A stretch of 64,000 nucleotides of DNA from Clitopilus passeckerianus (Eukaryota; Basidiomycota; Agaricomycetes; Agaricales; Entolomataceae), in the NCBI GenBank assembly GCA_944990035.1, contig CALYLX010000013.1, positions 62,001 through 126,000 of the forward strand. Direction: 5' to 3'. Within the stretch, counting starts at the first letter, position 1. The number at the start of each line of letters is the position of its first letter. The translations under genes were made by a program, and so were the position numbers. Shown piece after piece: positions 23,416-34,413 of this stretch. The notes beneath the pieces were generated by a model. That model was not told where the DNA came from, did not search any database, and worked only from the letters and a program-made list of their open reading frames with translations.

Positions 23416-23880
23416 CTTAGTTTGATACAAAGTTCAAATGTTCAAGCCTCATCCTCGATGGTCTGCTGATTTGATCCCAGCAACGGAGATAGACGCTCGT
23501 TCGACGCCCAGGAATATTCACAGAGTCAGCGTTCGACCCTCGATTGCAACTTGAACCTGTCATAGGAATTGGATAATTTGTTTTTGTTCTGTCTAAGTGA
23601 TGATGCGAGTACACCGAGCATCCGTTATCATCCAAAGAAACGTAGTTTACAAGGCCATTAACTCGGCCCCATTAAAAGAGCTGTTTGTAGAGGTCGCCAG
23701 CTCGCAAGTTTACGGTCACGGTTGGGGGAACGGACCGCACGCCCTGCTCGCGTTTGGATACGCACTTATCGACAGGGAAAGCCCGGTTCGAACCTGGAAC
23801 TGTGATATAGGTGTACCGACCAGATTTGTTTTTCTCTGTGGGCAATGACGTAGATCTAATGGTCTAAAGGACAATTTGCA

Positions 23881-24070
23881 ATAGGGAGTTTCAAAGTTGA
23901 AAAGTTTGGTTCCATTAATCACCATTCCCGACCCTTGTTCGGTCTGAAACTGAGAATGGTGAAAAGTATACATGCCAAACTCTCTGTTTAAAGCAAGGGA
24001 CGAATAAGAGAGGTAGCGGAATACCCATTAATGGGACGAAACTTTTCAACTTTGAAAAACCCTAATCCCT
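23881..24070. mobile_element. Small MITE-like inverted-repeat element
   Basis: About 32 bp at 23888-23919 reappears inverted at 24027-24060 with a few differences (core: TTTCAAAGTTGAAAAGTTT). The 190-bp unit has no coding potential. From 24071 to 24660 I see no certain feature. Confidence 0.45.
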
Positions 24071-24659
24071 CTATCGATTATGTTCCAGGGTACATCGGGT
24101 AAATCCTCCTCTTCTCCACACAATGCATCACCTCCGCCATTTTGACATCCGCTTAGATACGGCCAATCCGAAGACCCATCGCCATTGCCATGCAGTCACT
24201 GTATCCCGGCAGCTCGACCTGGACAAAACCCATCTCAGCCTCGGTGCGGAGTTCCAACCCTCCCTGTCAGTCTTCCCACACTGGTTGGCGTGCATCGGGA
24301 AATCATTCACGACTCACCACCATCGACGGCAGAACAACAGGCTGCAAATCCATCATAGTCCATCCTATTATGGGATTGACTACCAATCCTCTGAACCATT
24401 TCCCTCTTCCGTTATCGTCTCCCTCGGCTAGGGAGGGTTTCGCGACTTCCAGTACGAGACTGGTATCTGCTGCTCTAATGGAGAGAGTACGACGACCTGA
24501 GTTGTTAAAGAGCTGGTGAAACCGGAAGACCTCACACCGCTGTTCCAAGATGGCGACATATCGGATGGAGTGGGTCCACGGGTGTTGCGTAACTAACCCT
24601 TCCCCACCCTAGAAAGCAACATCCTGCGCCATAGCCTCCCACATAACCTTCCTCTCCAA

Positions 24660-25877
24660 AGTCTCCCGGGGTCGTCTCCCGGCATCTTTGCTCTAACTCC
24701 AGTCGGGGATCGGGAACGTCGCAAACTCGATTTGGGGTGCTGAAGTCGGGCGGGTTGGGCCGTTGGAGGGGGTAAGGGTGTGGACTGAGGTGCTTCAGGG
24801 TAAGGTTTCGTTTGATAGGACTTTGTGGAGGGATGTACGCTGACTGGAGGCGCTTTTTTATTTCGTATAGACACGTTCATCCGTTCCTCGATTCGGGAAA
24901 GTTGAGTTTCGCGAGAGCGACGAGTATTAAGTTTTCGCCGGAGGGGTTTAAGCATTTTTTCAAGAGTACATTCTTCTTTCTGCTTTTCCTCTTCTCTTCT
25001 TCCCCTTCACCACCACCCCGCTCCTGTCTATCCTCCCTTTCACTCTATCAACCGATCGAGATGCTGACCTCACCTTGTAAAGACTGGGAAACCTACAAAG
25101 ACCGCCTCCTCCTCCACTCGCAGCAAGTGGCCAACTCACCGGAGATTGTAAGGAGGTTGGGTGTCCGTACGATGAATACGCCGTTGGAGGTTGATATCGT
25201 ACGTCCTCCTTCCCCTATCTTCCCTATATCAGATTACACTTCATGACAATGGTATTGCGTATTCGTTGGGATAGTGTGGTCACGCAAACTCAACAAATGC
25301 CTTGGGGTCGAGGGTATCGAACGGGATTGGCTGAAGCGGGGCTTTTAAGGAATACGAAGTTGCCGATTATGCATACGCCTTCTACGTGAGTTATCTCTCC
25401 CTTCTCCTTCTCCTTTCCCTTCGAAAGTTTATCCTAAGACGTCGAAAACGATGTGCTAACAATGTGACGGAATAGACGACCGATGAAGACGGATTCGACT
25501 GGGATTAGTTGTATCATCCCATTTGCTTCGCATGTTGATCATACTGGTATGTCGTCTCCTTTAAATTTTCTTCCATCGTCCAGGATACTAACTTAACCAC
25601 CTCCCATATCCTCCTAGAACACGACCTCGACATCATATTAACCGAACAAGGCCTCTCCGACCGCCAGGGTCTCTCCCCACGGGAAATTGCACCTCTCTTC
25701 ATCGAGAAATCCTCGCACCCCGACTACAAGGACTCCCTCATGCCGTATTACGATAAGGCCTTTTTTGAGCATTTGAAAAGGGGAGTAGGGCATAAGCCGC
25801 ATATGTTGAGGCATGTGTTGGAGTTTCATACGAACTTTGAGGAGAGAAGGAGGATGAAGGTGCGGGGGTGGGATTGA
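24660..25877 (+). pseudogene. Acetyl-CoA hydrolase / CoA-transferase pseudogene, copy 1
   Basis: Conceptual pieces in order match the C-terminal two-thirds of ACH1-type proteins: the L-Q-S-G-x-G-N segment (about 24697), V-W-T-E-V-L-Q, the D-S-G-K-L segment (about 24893), Y-K-D-R-L-L-L with S-Q-Q-V (25090), a P-S-T-R-P segment, S-H-V-D-H-T-E-H-D, T-E-Q-G-L and the G-H-x-P-H C-terminus, ending at 25877. Introns are recognisable. It is not a working gene: the N-terminal third is missing, a TGA at 25332-25334 replaces a glycine codon, and one base is missing at about 25341-25347. The family makes or transfers acetyl-CoA to acetate or succinate in mitochondria. A more degraded copy lies at 54000-55770. 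Confidence 0.75.
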
Positions 25878-26109
25878 AGACGATTTAGCGAGAGGTAGGG
25901 CGAGATAAGGTTACTGTAATCGACAGGCGGGACGGATAATTAATCTTTAGTAGTGGGTGTGTGGTCGTTGAGGCTGGGCATTGAAGCTTGGATTTCAGCA
26001 AGGTTACGGAAATACATATAGGTCAAGATGATCCCTCAGAGGAGTAGTCTGCTAGTCCTCTAATGGGACGAGGTGTCTCGTAATACTACCCATTGCTTCA
26101 TTTGAACGG

Positions 26110-26145
26110 TTTCAGACGGTGTTTACCATAACGCAAGCAGGGTTT
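26110..26145 (-). repeat. tRNA-like relic
   Basis: An A-box-like piece here (minus strand, CCCTGCTTGCGTTATGG) corresponds to the better preserved tRNA-like element at 56270-56335 in the duplicated block, so it was probably present before the duplication. The rest of 25878-26482 is the upstream region of the following gene and shares a cgcaacgatat block with copy 2 just before the ATG. Confidence 0.35.
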
Positions 26146-26482
26146 GATCGTAATTCGGCACAATGTCAAAGGTATAAAAAGGACGGAGAGCAAGGAAAAG
26201 TGGAGTACATGATTTGAGATAAATATATTCATTGGTCTCTCGCATTAGGCTTGGAAGCGCTGACTGGCCACCTGACATAGAGAGATTTGTAGATTGATCA
26301 ATCACGTCCAACCGCCTTCTGGTACATATGGACCGGATATCCAATCATGTGTCGATCAGTCAGCAAGCCGTTTGTTCGTAGGCCAGAAGGGGATCTCAAT
26401 TTCTGCAACGTGCACATCATAATTGGACAACGGCGTCTCTTATCGCAACGATATCGTTACATCCTACGATTGAAACAGGAAC

Positions 26483-29400
26483 ATGGAAACTCAACAAATG
26501 ATTGATGAGGCACGGAATACGGTGCTGAACTTGGTCAAATCCAGCACCGAACATATCGACCGCTTACCTGAAAACACCCGTTTGATCGTGCAGGATCTGG
26601 AGGAAATTCAAGTAGCTTTGAATGATCTTCGGGTCAAATGTAAGCTTGAATGCCTAGAAATCGAAAAGAAGGTGAGCCAGGCGGGAATCATGGAATTGCG
26701 ATGCGGGTCTGATCAGATTCCGCACCTAGTACCATGATATCCAGAGACCGCTCTTCGAAAAGTTGCAAGATCTCACCTCTGGGAAGCTTCAACAATCGGG
26801 AGGGGTGGCCAGTGCTGGGAAAACTCGAAAAAACGCTGCTAGGAACGGTATGACTGGGGTCCCCAATTTCTGGCTCACGGTTCTGAGCAATCATCTCGCT
26901 TTTCGCGACCTGATCGAAGAACACGATCAGAACGTGCTCAAGCGACTGGCCAACATACGCGTCGAATATCTCAGCATTTCGGATCCGACACCGGGCCCAG
27001 GATACAGATTACTATTCGAATTTGGTCCCAACGACTACTTTGAGAACCAGGTGCTGTCCAAGACCTACCAGTACGACGACAAAAGGGCGGGGACTTCAGG
27101 AGAGTCTGTGTATGTATCCGCCATCGGAACAAAAATGGAGTGGAAGAAAGGGATGAGCTTGACTCATCGCGCTGATGGCAACCTCCGCTGTAAGTTAAGG
27201 CATTGTTTATAAGCCGCAATGCTCTGATCATCGATTTTACAAGTTTCGTTCTTCCACTTCTTTGACCCTGTGACGAAGGAAGAAATGATCGAGCTGGAAG
27301 AAGAAGGGGATGAGGAATGGTTGGCTGTTCTCAAAGACGAGATTGAAGATGACTACCAACTTGGCGCTGCTCTCAAAGACCAGGTTCGTCCGTGCCAATG
27401 ATGCATTGCAAAATCGGCCCCACGATGATTTGGCCTATCAGATTCTTCCTCATGCAGTTGACTGGTTCACCGGGAGGCCCCTCCGTGAGGCATGTGCCCC
27501 AGTAACCGCCACGGTGAACGCACAGAAGGCACCTTCTTCTCAGTCCCAGAAGCATGCGCCGAAATACGGATACAGGGCAATCTTGAAGCATGCGAGCCCT
27601 GAGCTGGGACGTTCCTTACTTTTAATAGGTGCCCAGCATGGGAATATTAGCGTCGTGCAACTCTTACTCGAGCGTGGAGACGTTGATGTCAACTCGCAAG
27701 ATGATGAAGGCAGGACAGCGCTCGTTTCGGCAGCCCAGAATGGACATTCGGAAGTCGTCAAGCTCCTGATTGGCGCAGCCGGCATCAAGGTCAATTCACT
27801 CGACAAGGACGGCGTAACCCCACTCTACATTGCAGCCGCTCATGGACATTCGGAAGTCGTCAAGCTGCTGATTGGTGCAGCTGGTATCGACGTCAATCCA
27901 TCCCAGATGGACGATGTTACCCCACTATGCATCGCAGCGGCTAATGGACATTCGGAAGTCGTGAAGCTGCTGATTAGCGCCGCTGGCACCGACGTCAATT
28001 CTCCTTTGAAGGACGGCAGAACCCCACTCTACATTGCAGCCACTAATGGACATTCGGAAGTCGTGAAGCTGTTGATTGGCGCAGATCACCTCGACCTCAA
28101 TTCACCGGAGAAGAACGGCGGAACCCCAATCCACATTGCCGCCATGAATGGACATTCTGAAGTCGTGAAGCTGCTGATTGGCGCAGATGGCATTGACGTC
28201 AATTCACCCGAGAAGAACGGCGGAACCCCAATCCACATTGCGGCCCTGAATGGACATTCCGAAGTCGTCAAGCTGCTGATTGGTGCAGATGGCATCGACG
28301 CCAATTCTTCGTTGAAAGACGGCAGAACCCCACTCTACATTGCGGCCCAGAATGGGCATTCGGAAGTCGTCAAGCTGCTGATTGGCGCAGATAGCATCGA
28401 CGTCAATTCACCCGAGAAGAACGGCGGAACCCCACTCCACATTGCGGCCCATAATGGACATTCTGCAGTCGTGAAGCTGCTGATTGGTACAGCCGGCACT
28501 GACGTCAATTCACTCAACAAGGACGACATAACCCCACTCTACATTGCAGCCGCTCGTGGACATTCTGAAGTCGTCAGGCTGCTGATTGGCGCAGCTGGCA
28601 TCGACGTCAATTCACCCGAGGAGAACGGCGGAACCCCACTCTACATTGCGGCCCATAATGGACATTCTGCAGTCGTGAAGCTGCTGATTGGCGCAGTGGG
28701 TATCGACATCAATTCATCCCAGATGGACGATGTTACACCACTATGCATCGCAGCGGCTAATGGACATTCTGAAGTCGTCATGCTGCTGATTGGCGCAGCT
28801 GACATTGACCTCAATTCACCCGAGAAGAACGGCGGAACCCCACTCTACATTGCGGCCCGAAATGGATATTCCGAAGTCGTGAAGCTGCTGATTGGTGCAG
28901 CCGGCATTGACATCAATTCACTTGACAAGAACGGCGTAACCCCACTCTACATTGCAGCTGCTCATGGACATTCCGAAGTCGTCAAGCTGCTGATTGGCGC
29001 AGGCGGAATTGACATCAATTCACCCAAGAAGAACGGCGGAACCCCATTCCACATTGCGGCCCATAATGGACATTCCGAAGTCGTGAAGCTGCTAATTGGT
29101 GCAGCTGGCATCGACGTCAATTCTCCTTTAAAGGACGGCAGAACCGCACTCTACCTTGCAGCCGCTAATGGACATTCTGAAGCCGTCACGCTGTTGATTG
29201 GCGCAGCTGGCATCGACGTCAATTCACCCGAGGAAAACGGCGGAACCCCACTCTACATTGCGGCCCAGAATGGTCATTACGAAGTCGCCAAGGTGCTGAT
29301 TGGCACAGCTGGCATCCACGTCAATTCTCCTTTGGAGGACGGCAGAACCCCACTCTACATGGCAGCCCAGAATGGACATTCCGAAGTAGTCAAGGTGCTG

Positions 29401-29553
29401 ATTGGCGTAGATGGGATCGACCTCACTCTTGGACGGCGGGGTTCGACACCACACGTTGTTGCAGTACAGCGAGGTCATAAAGCTGTCGCAACGTTGCTAG
29501 AGTCCGCCATGGCCCCTAACAGACTAAATGCTTGGTATAGGGCAAGGCGGTGA
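26483..29553 (+). CDS. NAP-domain / ankyrin-repeat fusion protein, copy 1
   Basis: Four exons, 26483-26671, 26730-27189, 27244-27383 and 27442-29553, encode 966 residues. Residues 1-285 are a nucleosome assembly protein domain: long dimerisation helix with L-P, E-x-E-K-K-Y-H and R-P-L-F-E-K, then G-V-P-N-F-W-L, a P-N-D-Y-F-E-N segment, V-L-S-K-T-Y, A-I-G-T-K-x-E-W-K, S-F-F-H-F-F-D-P and L-P-H-A-V-D-W-F-T-G. From about residue 318, where NAP proteins normally have an acidic tail, about 19 ankyrin repeats of 34 residues follow, many nearly identical. NAPs shuttle histones; ankyrin arrays bind proteins. The fusion suggests a histone or chromatin adaptor, which is inference. Exons 2 and 3 have the same lengths as in copy 2. 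Splicing joins the domains in one frame, so this is not an artefact of adjacent genes. Confidence 0.88.
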
Positions 29554-30987
29554 TGAGCGGTGCGGGAAATGAACAGAGAGTGCGTGCTCGACAACAACAC
29601 ACACACACACACCAACTAACCCACAACTCACGGCCTCTCAAGGGTTCGTGGGGCTTGGAACAATCGAATAACACTCCTCAACACTTAGGTAGAGTCATAG
29701 ATAGATAGTTTGATTGCTTGTGTAGCGTAGAATTTCAATTCGAAGTTTTTGCGCACGCAAATGGGATCCCTCAGGAAATACTCAACACCAAAGAACCCGC
29801 AGTTTCTAATGTTGAAGCACACGCCAATCGTTTAGATACGCCCGCAAACGCTCTGAATTGAGATCTAACGAATACTTGCCGATTCTAGGTAGGAAATAGT
29901 ACAGTACTTATACAAAATGCGAATGGTCCGTGCTATGTCTGCTATAGAATATTCTCGAACGTAATAGCTATTTTTAATATGCCAAGGGTATGAACTAGCG
30001 AATGAGAACTCGCCGAGAGGTGTACCATATGGAAAACGATTGAGAATTGAGAGAGAAAGTGTTGTGCATAATTCTGCCAGAACTCTCCACCCAAATATCT
30101 CGTTCGCTATTGGTTGGTCACTCGAAATCTGACCAAGCTTATGCTTGGCATGAGTTCCCGAGTACTTTGAACCATGCGATTCCTTGTTTATATTTTCGTT
30201 GTGGAGGAATTCCCCTTCGACGATTGGACAACCTCGACCATGGACCACATTGATTGACTTTGCCGGGCTCGGCAAGTTTGCGATCAAGGTACCGAGGTTG
30301 TTCTAAGAATATCCCGCTCAGGCGTTGTTTCTAAGCCAAGATCGGGTCATCATCGGATTCGTCGGACTTTGAGTCTTTGCGCGCAGGAGTGCCAATCCTG
30401 TCATCAGGAAAATATATGCCAACTTGACATCAACTTGTAAAAACTTGATGAAACATCAAGTAGAGTGTCAAGTAGACATAGCTTGCAGCCTAACTTATGG
30501 CTACTTATAGCACTTATAGCTTACTTATGCATACTTATGAAAGTCATCAAGTAGTGTGGCAATTCATGTTTTCACCAAGTATGGCCAAGTTGACAGATAT
30601 TTTCCTGATGGTATCTCCTTGGTGGACAAGTACTGATGTTGCCAATGTGGCGTATCCCTGTTTATGATACCGTCGCTCAAGGCTGTTTACACCGTTAAGG
30701 GTCCCTCTTTGGTTCATAGCTACTCTTACTACATCAGCAAATCCTGGTGTGCTATATGGGGCTATATAGGCCGCCATAGCACTGTATCACCATAGCAAGG
30801 GTATACCATGTACATAGTTCTCATTAGCTTCTATATCATGTCTATAGTTGCCATGTTGGCTACATAGTACTAAGTAGGTCTAGCGAGCAGGCTATCCACT
30901 ATAGAGTCTGTCTAGAATGTCCTGGGTGGTTCACTTGAACCAGTTCGGTTTGCTTTGATAGCACTCAAAATTTTAATAATAAAATAA
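29554..30987. other. Intergenic, no gene recognised
   Basis: It contains a (CA)n run at 29597-29613 and, around 30420-30560, many short repeats of an acttgat/acttatg type. Small open frames here have no motifs. Nothing further can be supported. Confidence 0.5.
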
Positions 30988-31758
30988 TCAAACATATCCT
31001 ATTTCAAGACTAACTACGACATGGAATACTATGCTAATATACAGGCTCCCTGAGTTACCCTTTCCCGCAGCATGCCTGGCCAGCCCAGGCACTTCATGAG
31101 CAGCCAATATTCCACTTGCATTGCCTCCAGCTTTGGTGGGTCGATGGTTCTCGCATAGCAACAGGGTGGGCGGTGCATGATGGCAGTGGTCCATAGGTAC
31201 TTCATGTTGCAGAGAATTGTTGCACCTGTGAGAAAATTATGTTAGCATTCATGAAATAAGGGTGCCGTGATAGATATTAGGACTTACCAGAGTGCCCCAG
31301 ATACAAATGGGAGGTGACAATTGTGTTTTTGCAGGTTGTCGTTACCACAAGAGTACTCAAAACTAGGAAAATATGATGTTAGCCTTCCCTGAACAAAAGC
31401 GACCCATTTGCAGGTACTGCAGTGCGCATTAGAACTCACCAGTGGTATGTAGGCATTAGGGGTATACGTATGTATGTTCTCTCTACTTCCTGTAGTCCAT
31501 GTATATTGGAAGGCTGTAAAAAAAGTCAGTAAATAATGAAAGAATGAGAAGGATGCTAAACAAGCGCCATCTTTGATAAGTCTCGTACCTGGTCGTAATG
31601 CAACGTGACATATGTATATGGAGTCAATAAGTACAGGACTACTCTACAGTACAACAAAAACTGCAAAATCACCATGAGTAAAGGGTTCAAATAATTGTGA
31701 CGACACTCACCAATACTAGAACTGACCAGCATATATGACATGAGCCCGATATAAGCAT
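30988..31758 (-). CDS. Orphan five-exon ORF of unknown function
   Basis: Exons 31758-31711, 31660-31589, 31513-31440, 31362-31288 and 31225-30988 join through four well-formed GT..AG introns with consistent phases, giving 168 residues with no stop. The first exons encode a hydrophobic, membrane-like segment. The middle and end are rich in Cys and His without a motif I know. Consistent phase across four introns makes chance unlikely, but the protein has no recognised relatives and lies beside transposon remains, so it may be part of a mobile element or the 3' part of a longer gene. From 31759 to 32771 I see only weak exon-like pieces. Confidence 0.4.
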
Positions 31759-34413
31759 GTCGTCCAATTATCATTGCTCCTCCAGCTCCACACGTCTAGA
31801 TGCTCTTGTATCTCCCCGTAAGATGGGCTGCCCTCGGCCGTCCGTAGGTTAACAGCCACAGATAGTTCATGGGTGTCTTGAGTGGAGATTTCGATGCCAG
31901 TTCAAAGTGCAGTTGCCTTGACAGATGAGTACTGAGGGTGTGTGTTAGAGTTGAGTAGATACAGGAAACTATGGTTGGGGCTTACTAGAATGGTGCGGTG
32001 CTTTTGAAGGCCTGAGGCCAGTTGAACGGCAGACGTTTGGTAGATAGGCACTGGCAGGCTAATATTAAATTAGTGTTAATGTTGACGGTTGAATGAAAGC
32101 ATATGCAAGGCAACTTACTAAGAAGGGTGTGACATATTCGAGACATCCATAGCCATTTGGAGAGCCAGGTTGCAGAACGAGTTGCACGATGTCTTGGCTT
32201 GAAGGTCATTTGTCCCCTGACGTGGCAGAATTTACCGCACGGACATGATATGGATTAGACGAGGGTGTCTAATGCAGCGTCATTGGGGCCAGCATTGAGC
32301 ATTAAAAGAGAAGACCGCAGGGAACATCAACAGCACTGGATGCATATTAATATGGTGAAAGAAGAAGACGAAGAAATTCCGTCTGAGTTTCAACGGATCC
32401 TATATGTAGCGAACGAATATGGCCGCAAATTGAAACTCAGCTTGGCCTCCTCATTTTACAGCAAAGTGCAGTCATATCTTCTTCCAAATGAAGCGGCATG
32501 CATTCCCAAAATTCTCGTGTAAGACATTGTAGCGGAAAGGTACTATTTACTATGTCCAAGTGTGAGTATCCGCTAACCTGAAACCAAATGACATTCTTCG
32601 AGTTGCAACAGTGGATCAGCCTATGAGAAGTGAAGACTCGGATCTGTATGAATTACTCGTGAAGTACTAGAAGTAAACCATAAGTCCAATATTACGAATG
32701 ACTACTACTTAGTGAAATTAGACCAAAGCTAATGAAGGGTGGAGTAAGCTCAAAGATAACATCGCTGACTCTCATGCGTGCTTCTCGCGAGGGCGAAGCT
32801 GCCTGGGTTCAGCCTGAGGGGCCTGAGCAACTGGAGTTGGCGTCGAAAGTTGTTCTTGCATGGAGATATGCTTCTTAACCTGGCGCGGGCAAGGTTTAGG
32901 TCGATTCAAATTTGCATTATCTGCATCTTCTAAGCTGGTTGCCAGAGTTGCAGGGAGGTTAGAACCAGTGGCTGCCTTTTGTGTTGTCTTTTTGCTTTTA
33001 GATGTTGTCTTCTGGGGCTTGGGAGGTTTGCGGGAATTGGTGGGTGGAAGAGAAGCTTGTTGTGAAGCCGGACCAGCTATCACAGGGTTGGACACGGATT
33101 CAGAGCTTAAGTTCATCTGCAAATCAAGCTGCTGGGCAAGGTGATCCATTACAGGTCCAGGAATATGTGTGGCAGGTGTACACGTTGTGATATCGATTGC
33201 AATTGGGGCCACAACATTGGTGGGGGAGGAGTCTGAAGCATGTGTTGTGTCCGCTTGTTGATCAATGATCTCATCCTCGAGCCGGTCATGGTCGAAGAGA
33301 TCGCATGCAGGGGTTGATCCAGGTTGGAAGGCAGGAACCGCAGACATCATGCTGAGGGCTGATAATGACGATGCTGAAGCTGTTGGCACAGGATCAATGT
33401 GAAGGGGTGGGCCAGTCATGAGGTCGAGCGAGCGCAAGTGACAATTCAGCGAAAGTGGCTCTAAGTATCAAGCTGGGTCCTCCAGTTCCATTTGCAGTGA
33501 GGCAACGGGGGCTGTCGACAAGTCATGGGAGCCTACAGGTGGAATGTGGCCTGAAATCGCTGCCTGACTGGCAGATCAGACAGCCCATTGATGCTTGGCA
33601 ATTTCATCCTCACTCTCCTCGCTGCTCTGGTGCTCCTCCAAAATCCTCTCGCCAAATAACTTATGGTCCCAGAAAGCGAGTGTCTCCAAAGTATGTTTGT
33701 CGTTAATACTGAGGCTCGCCTCAAGAAGCTCCTTGTATGTGAAGAAGCGCTTCTTGTAGTCAATGCCTGTGACAGCGCCTTTTTCAGAAAAGACGGTATC
33801 CTCTGACAGTGCAAAACATGCCTGACGCATCAAATTAGCTGACATAGATACAACCAAATAAATAAAACATACCATAATGGCCGATCCTGCTATTAATCCT
33901 GGGGTTATGGCGGTGATCTCCCTCTGGCGTGCAAGACAGTTTCCGGCAACTGAGATAGGCTCGTCGCTATTGCTCTGTCGTCGGCCAAAGGCCAGAGTAA
34001 CCGCACCATCCCCATGAAGAGCTAGCCAGGCAATCTACCGTTCAGCAATTAGAAATTAGCATACATAGTGAGTTTCAAAACCCTAACCTCAATCAACGCA
34101 TTATTCCTGAAGATCTCTGTTGTACGCAAAGTATCGCAGTTGGGGTACAGAACCGGGGGCAAGTCCATATACTTGACCAAAGGTGTTGGACTATTCTTGC
34201 CGATGAAGCGAGGAAGCCCTTTGGATACGAGGCACTTTAGGCAGTCCAGGTCTCACTGCCGTGCGTGAGTTTGATCACTGACTGCTGTCCCAACTTCCGG
34301 AGGAAGGGTGTCAAAAATCTTTGATGCTATCGGTCGGATATGCTTCATCCAGTTTGAGCGGTTGTCATGCATCAAGTAAAGCACCTAATAGAATGATTGT
34401 CAGCGAGAGATTA

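Noticed and set aside
23780..23830. B-box-like palindrome GGTTCGAACC on the plus strand as another tRNA relic
   Set aside because: No A box upstream and no T-stem; the palindrome alone is weak evidence.
26763..27212. Separate 149-codon gene in the NAP region
   Set aside because: It is the second exon of the NAP-ankyrin gene read through the following intron.
28086..29478. Minus-strand open frames across the ankyrin array
   Set aside because: They are antisense shadows of a repeated sequence and repeat with the same 102-base period.
29597..29613. (CA)n run as a functional site
   Set aside because: It is a simple microsatellite without further context.
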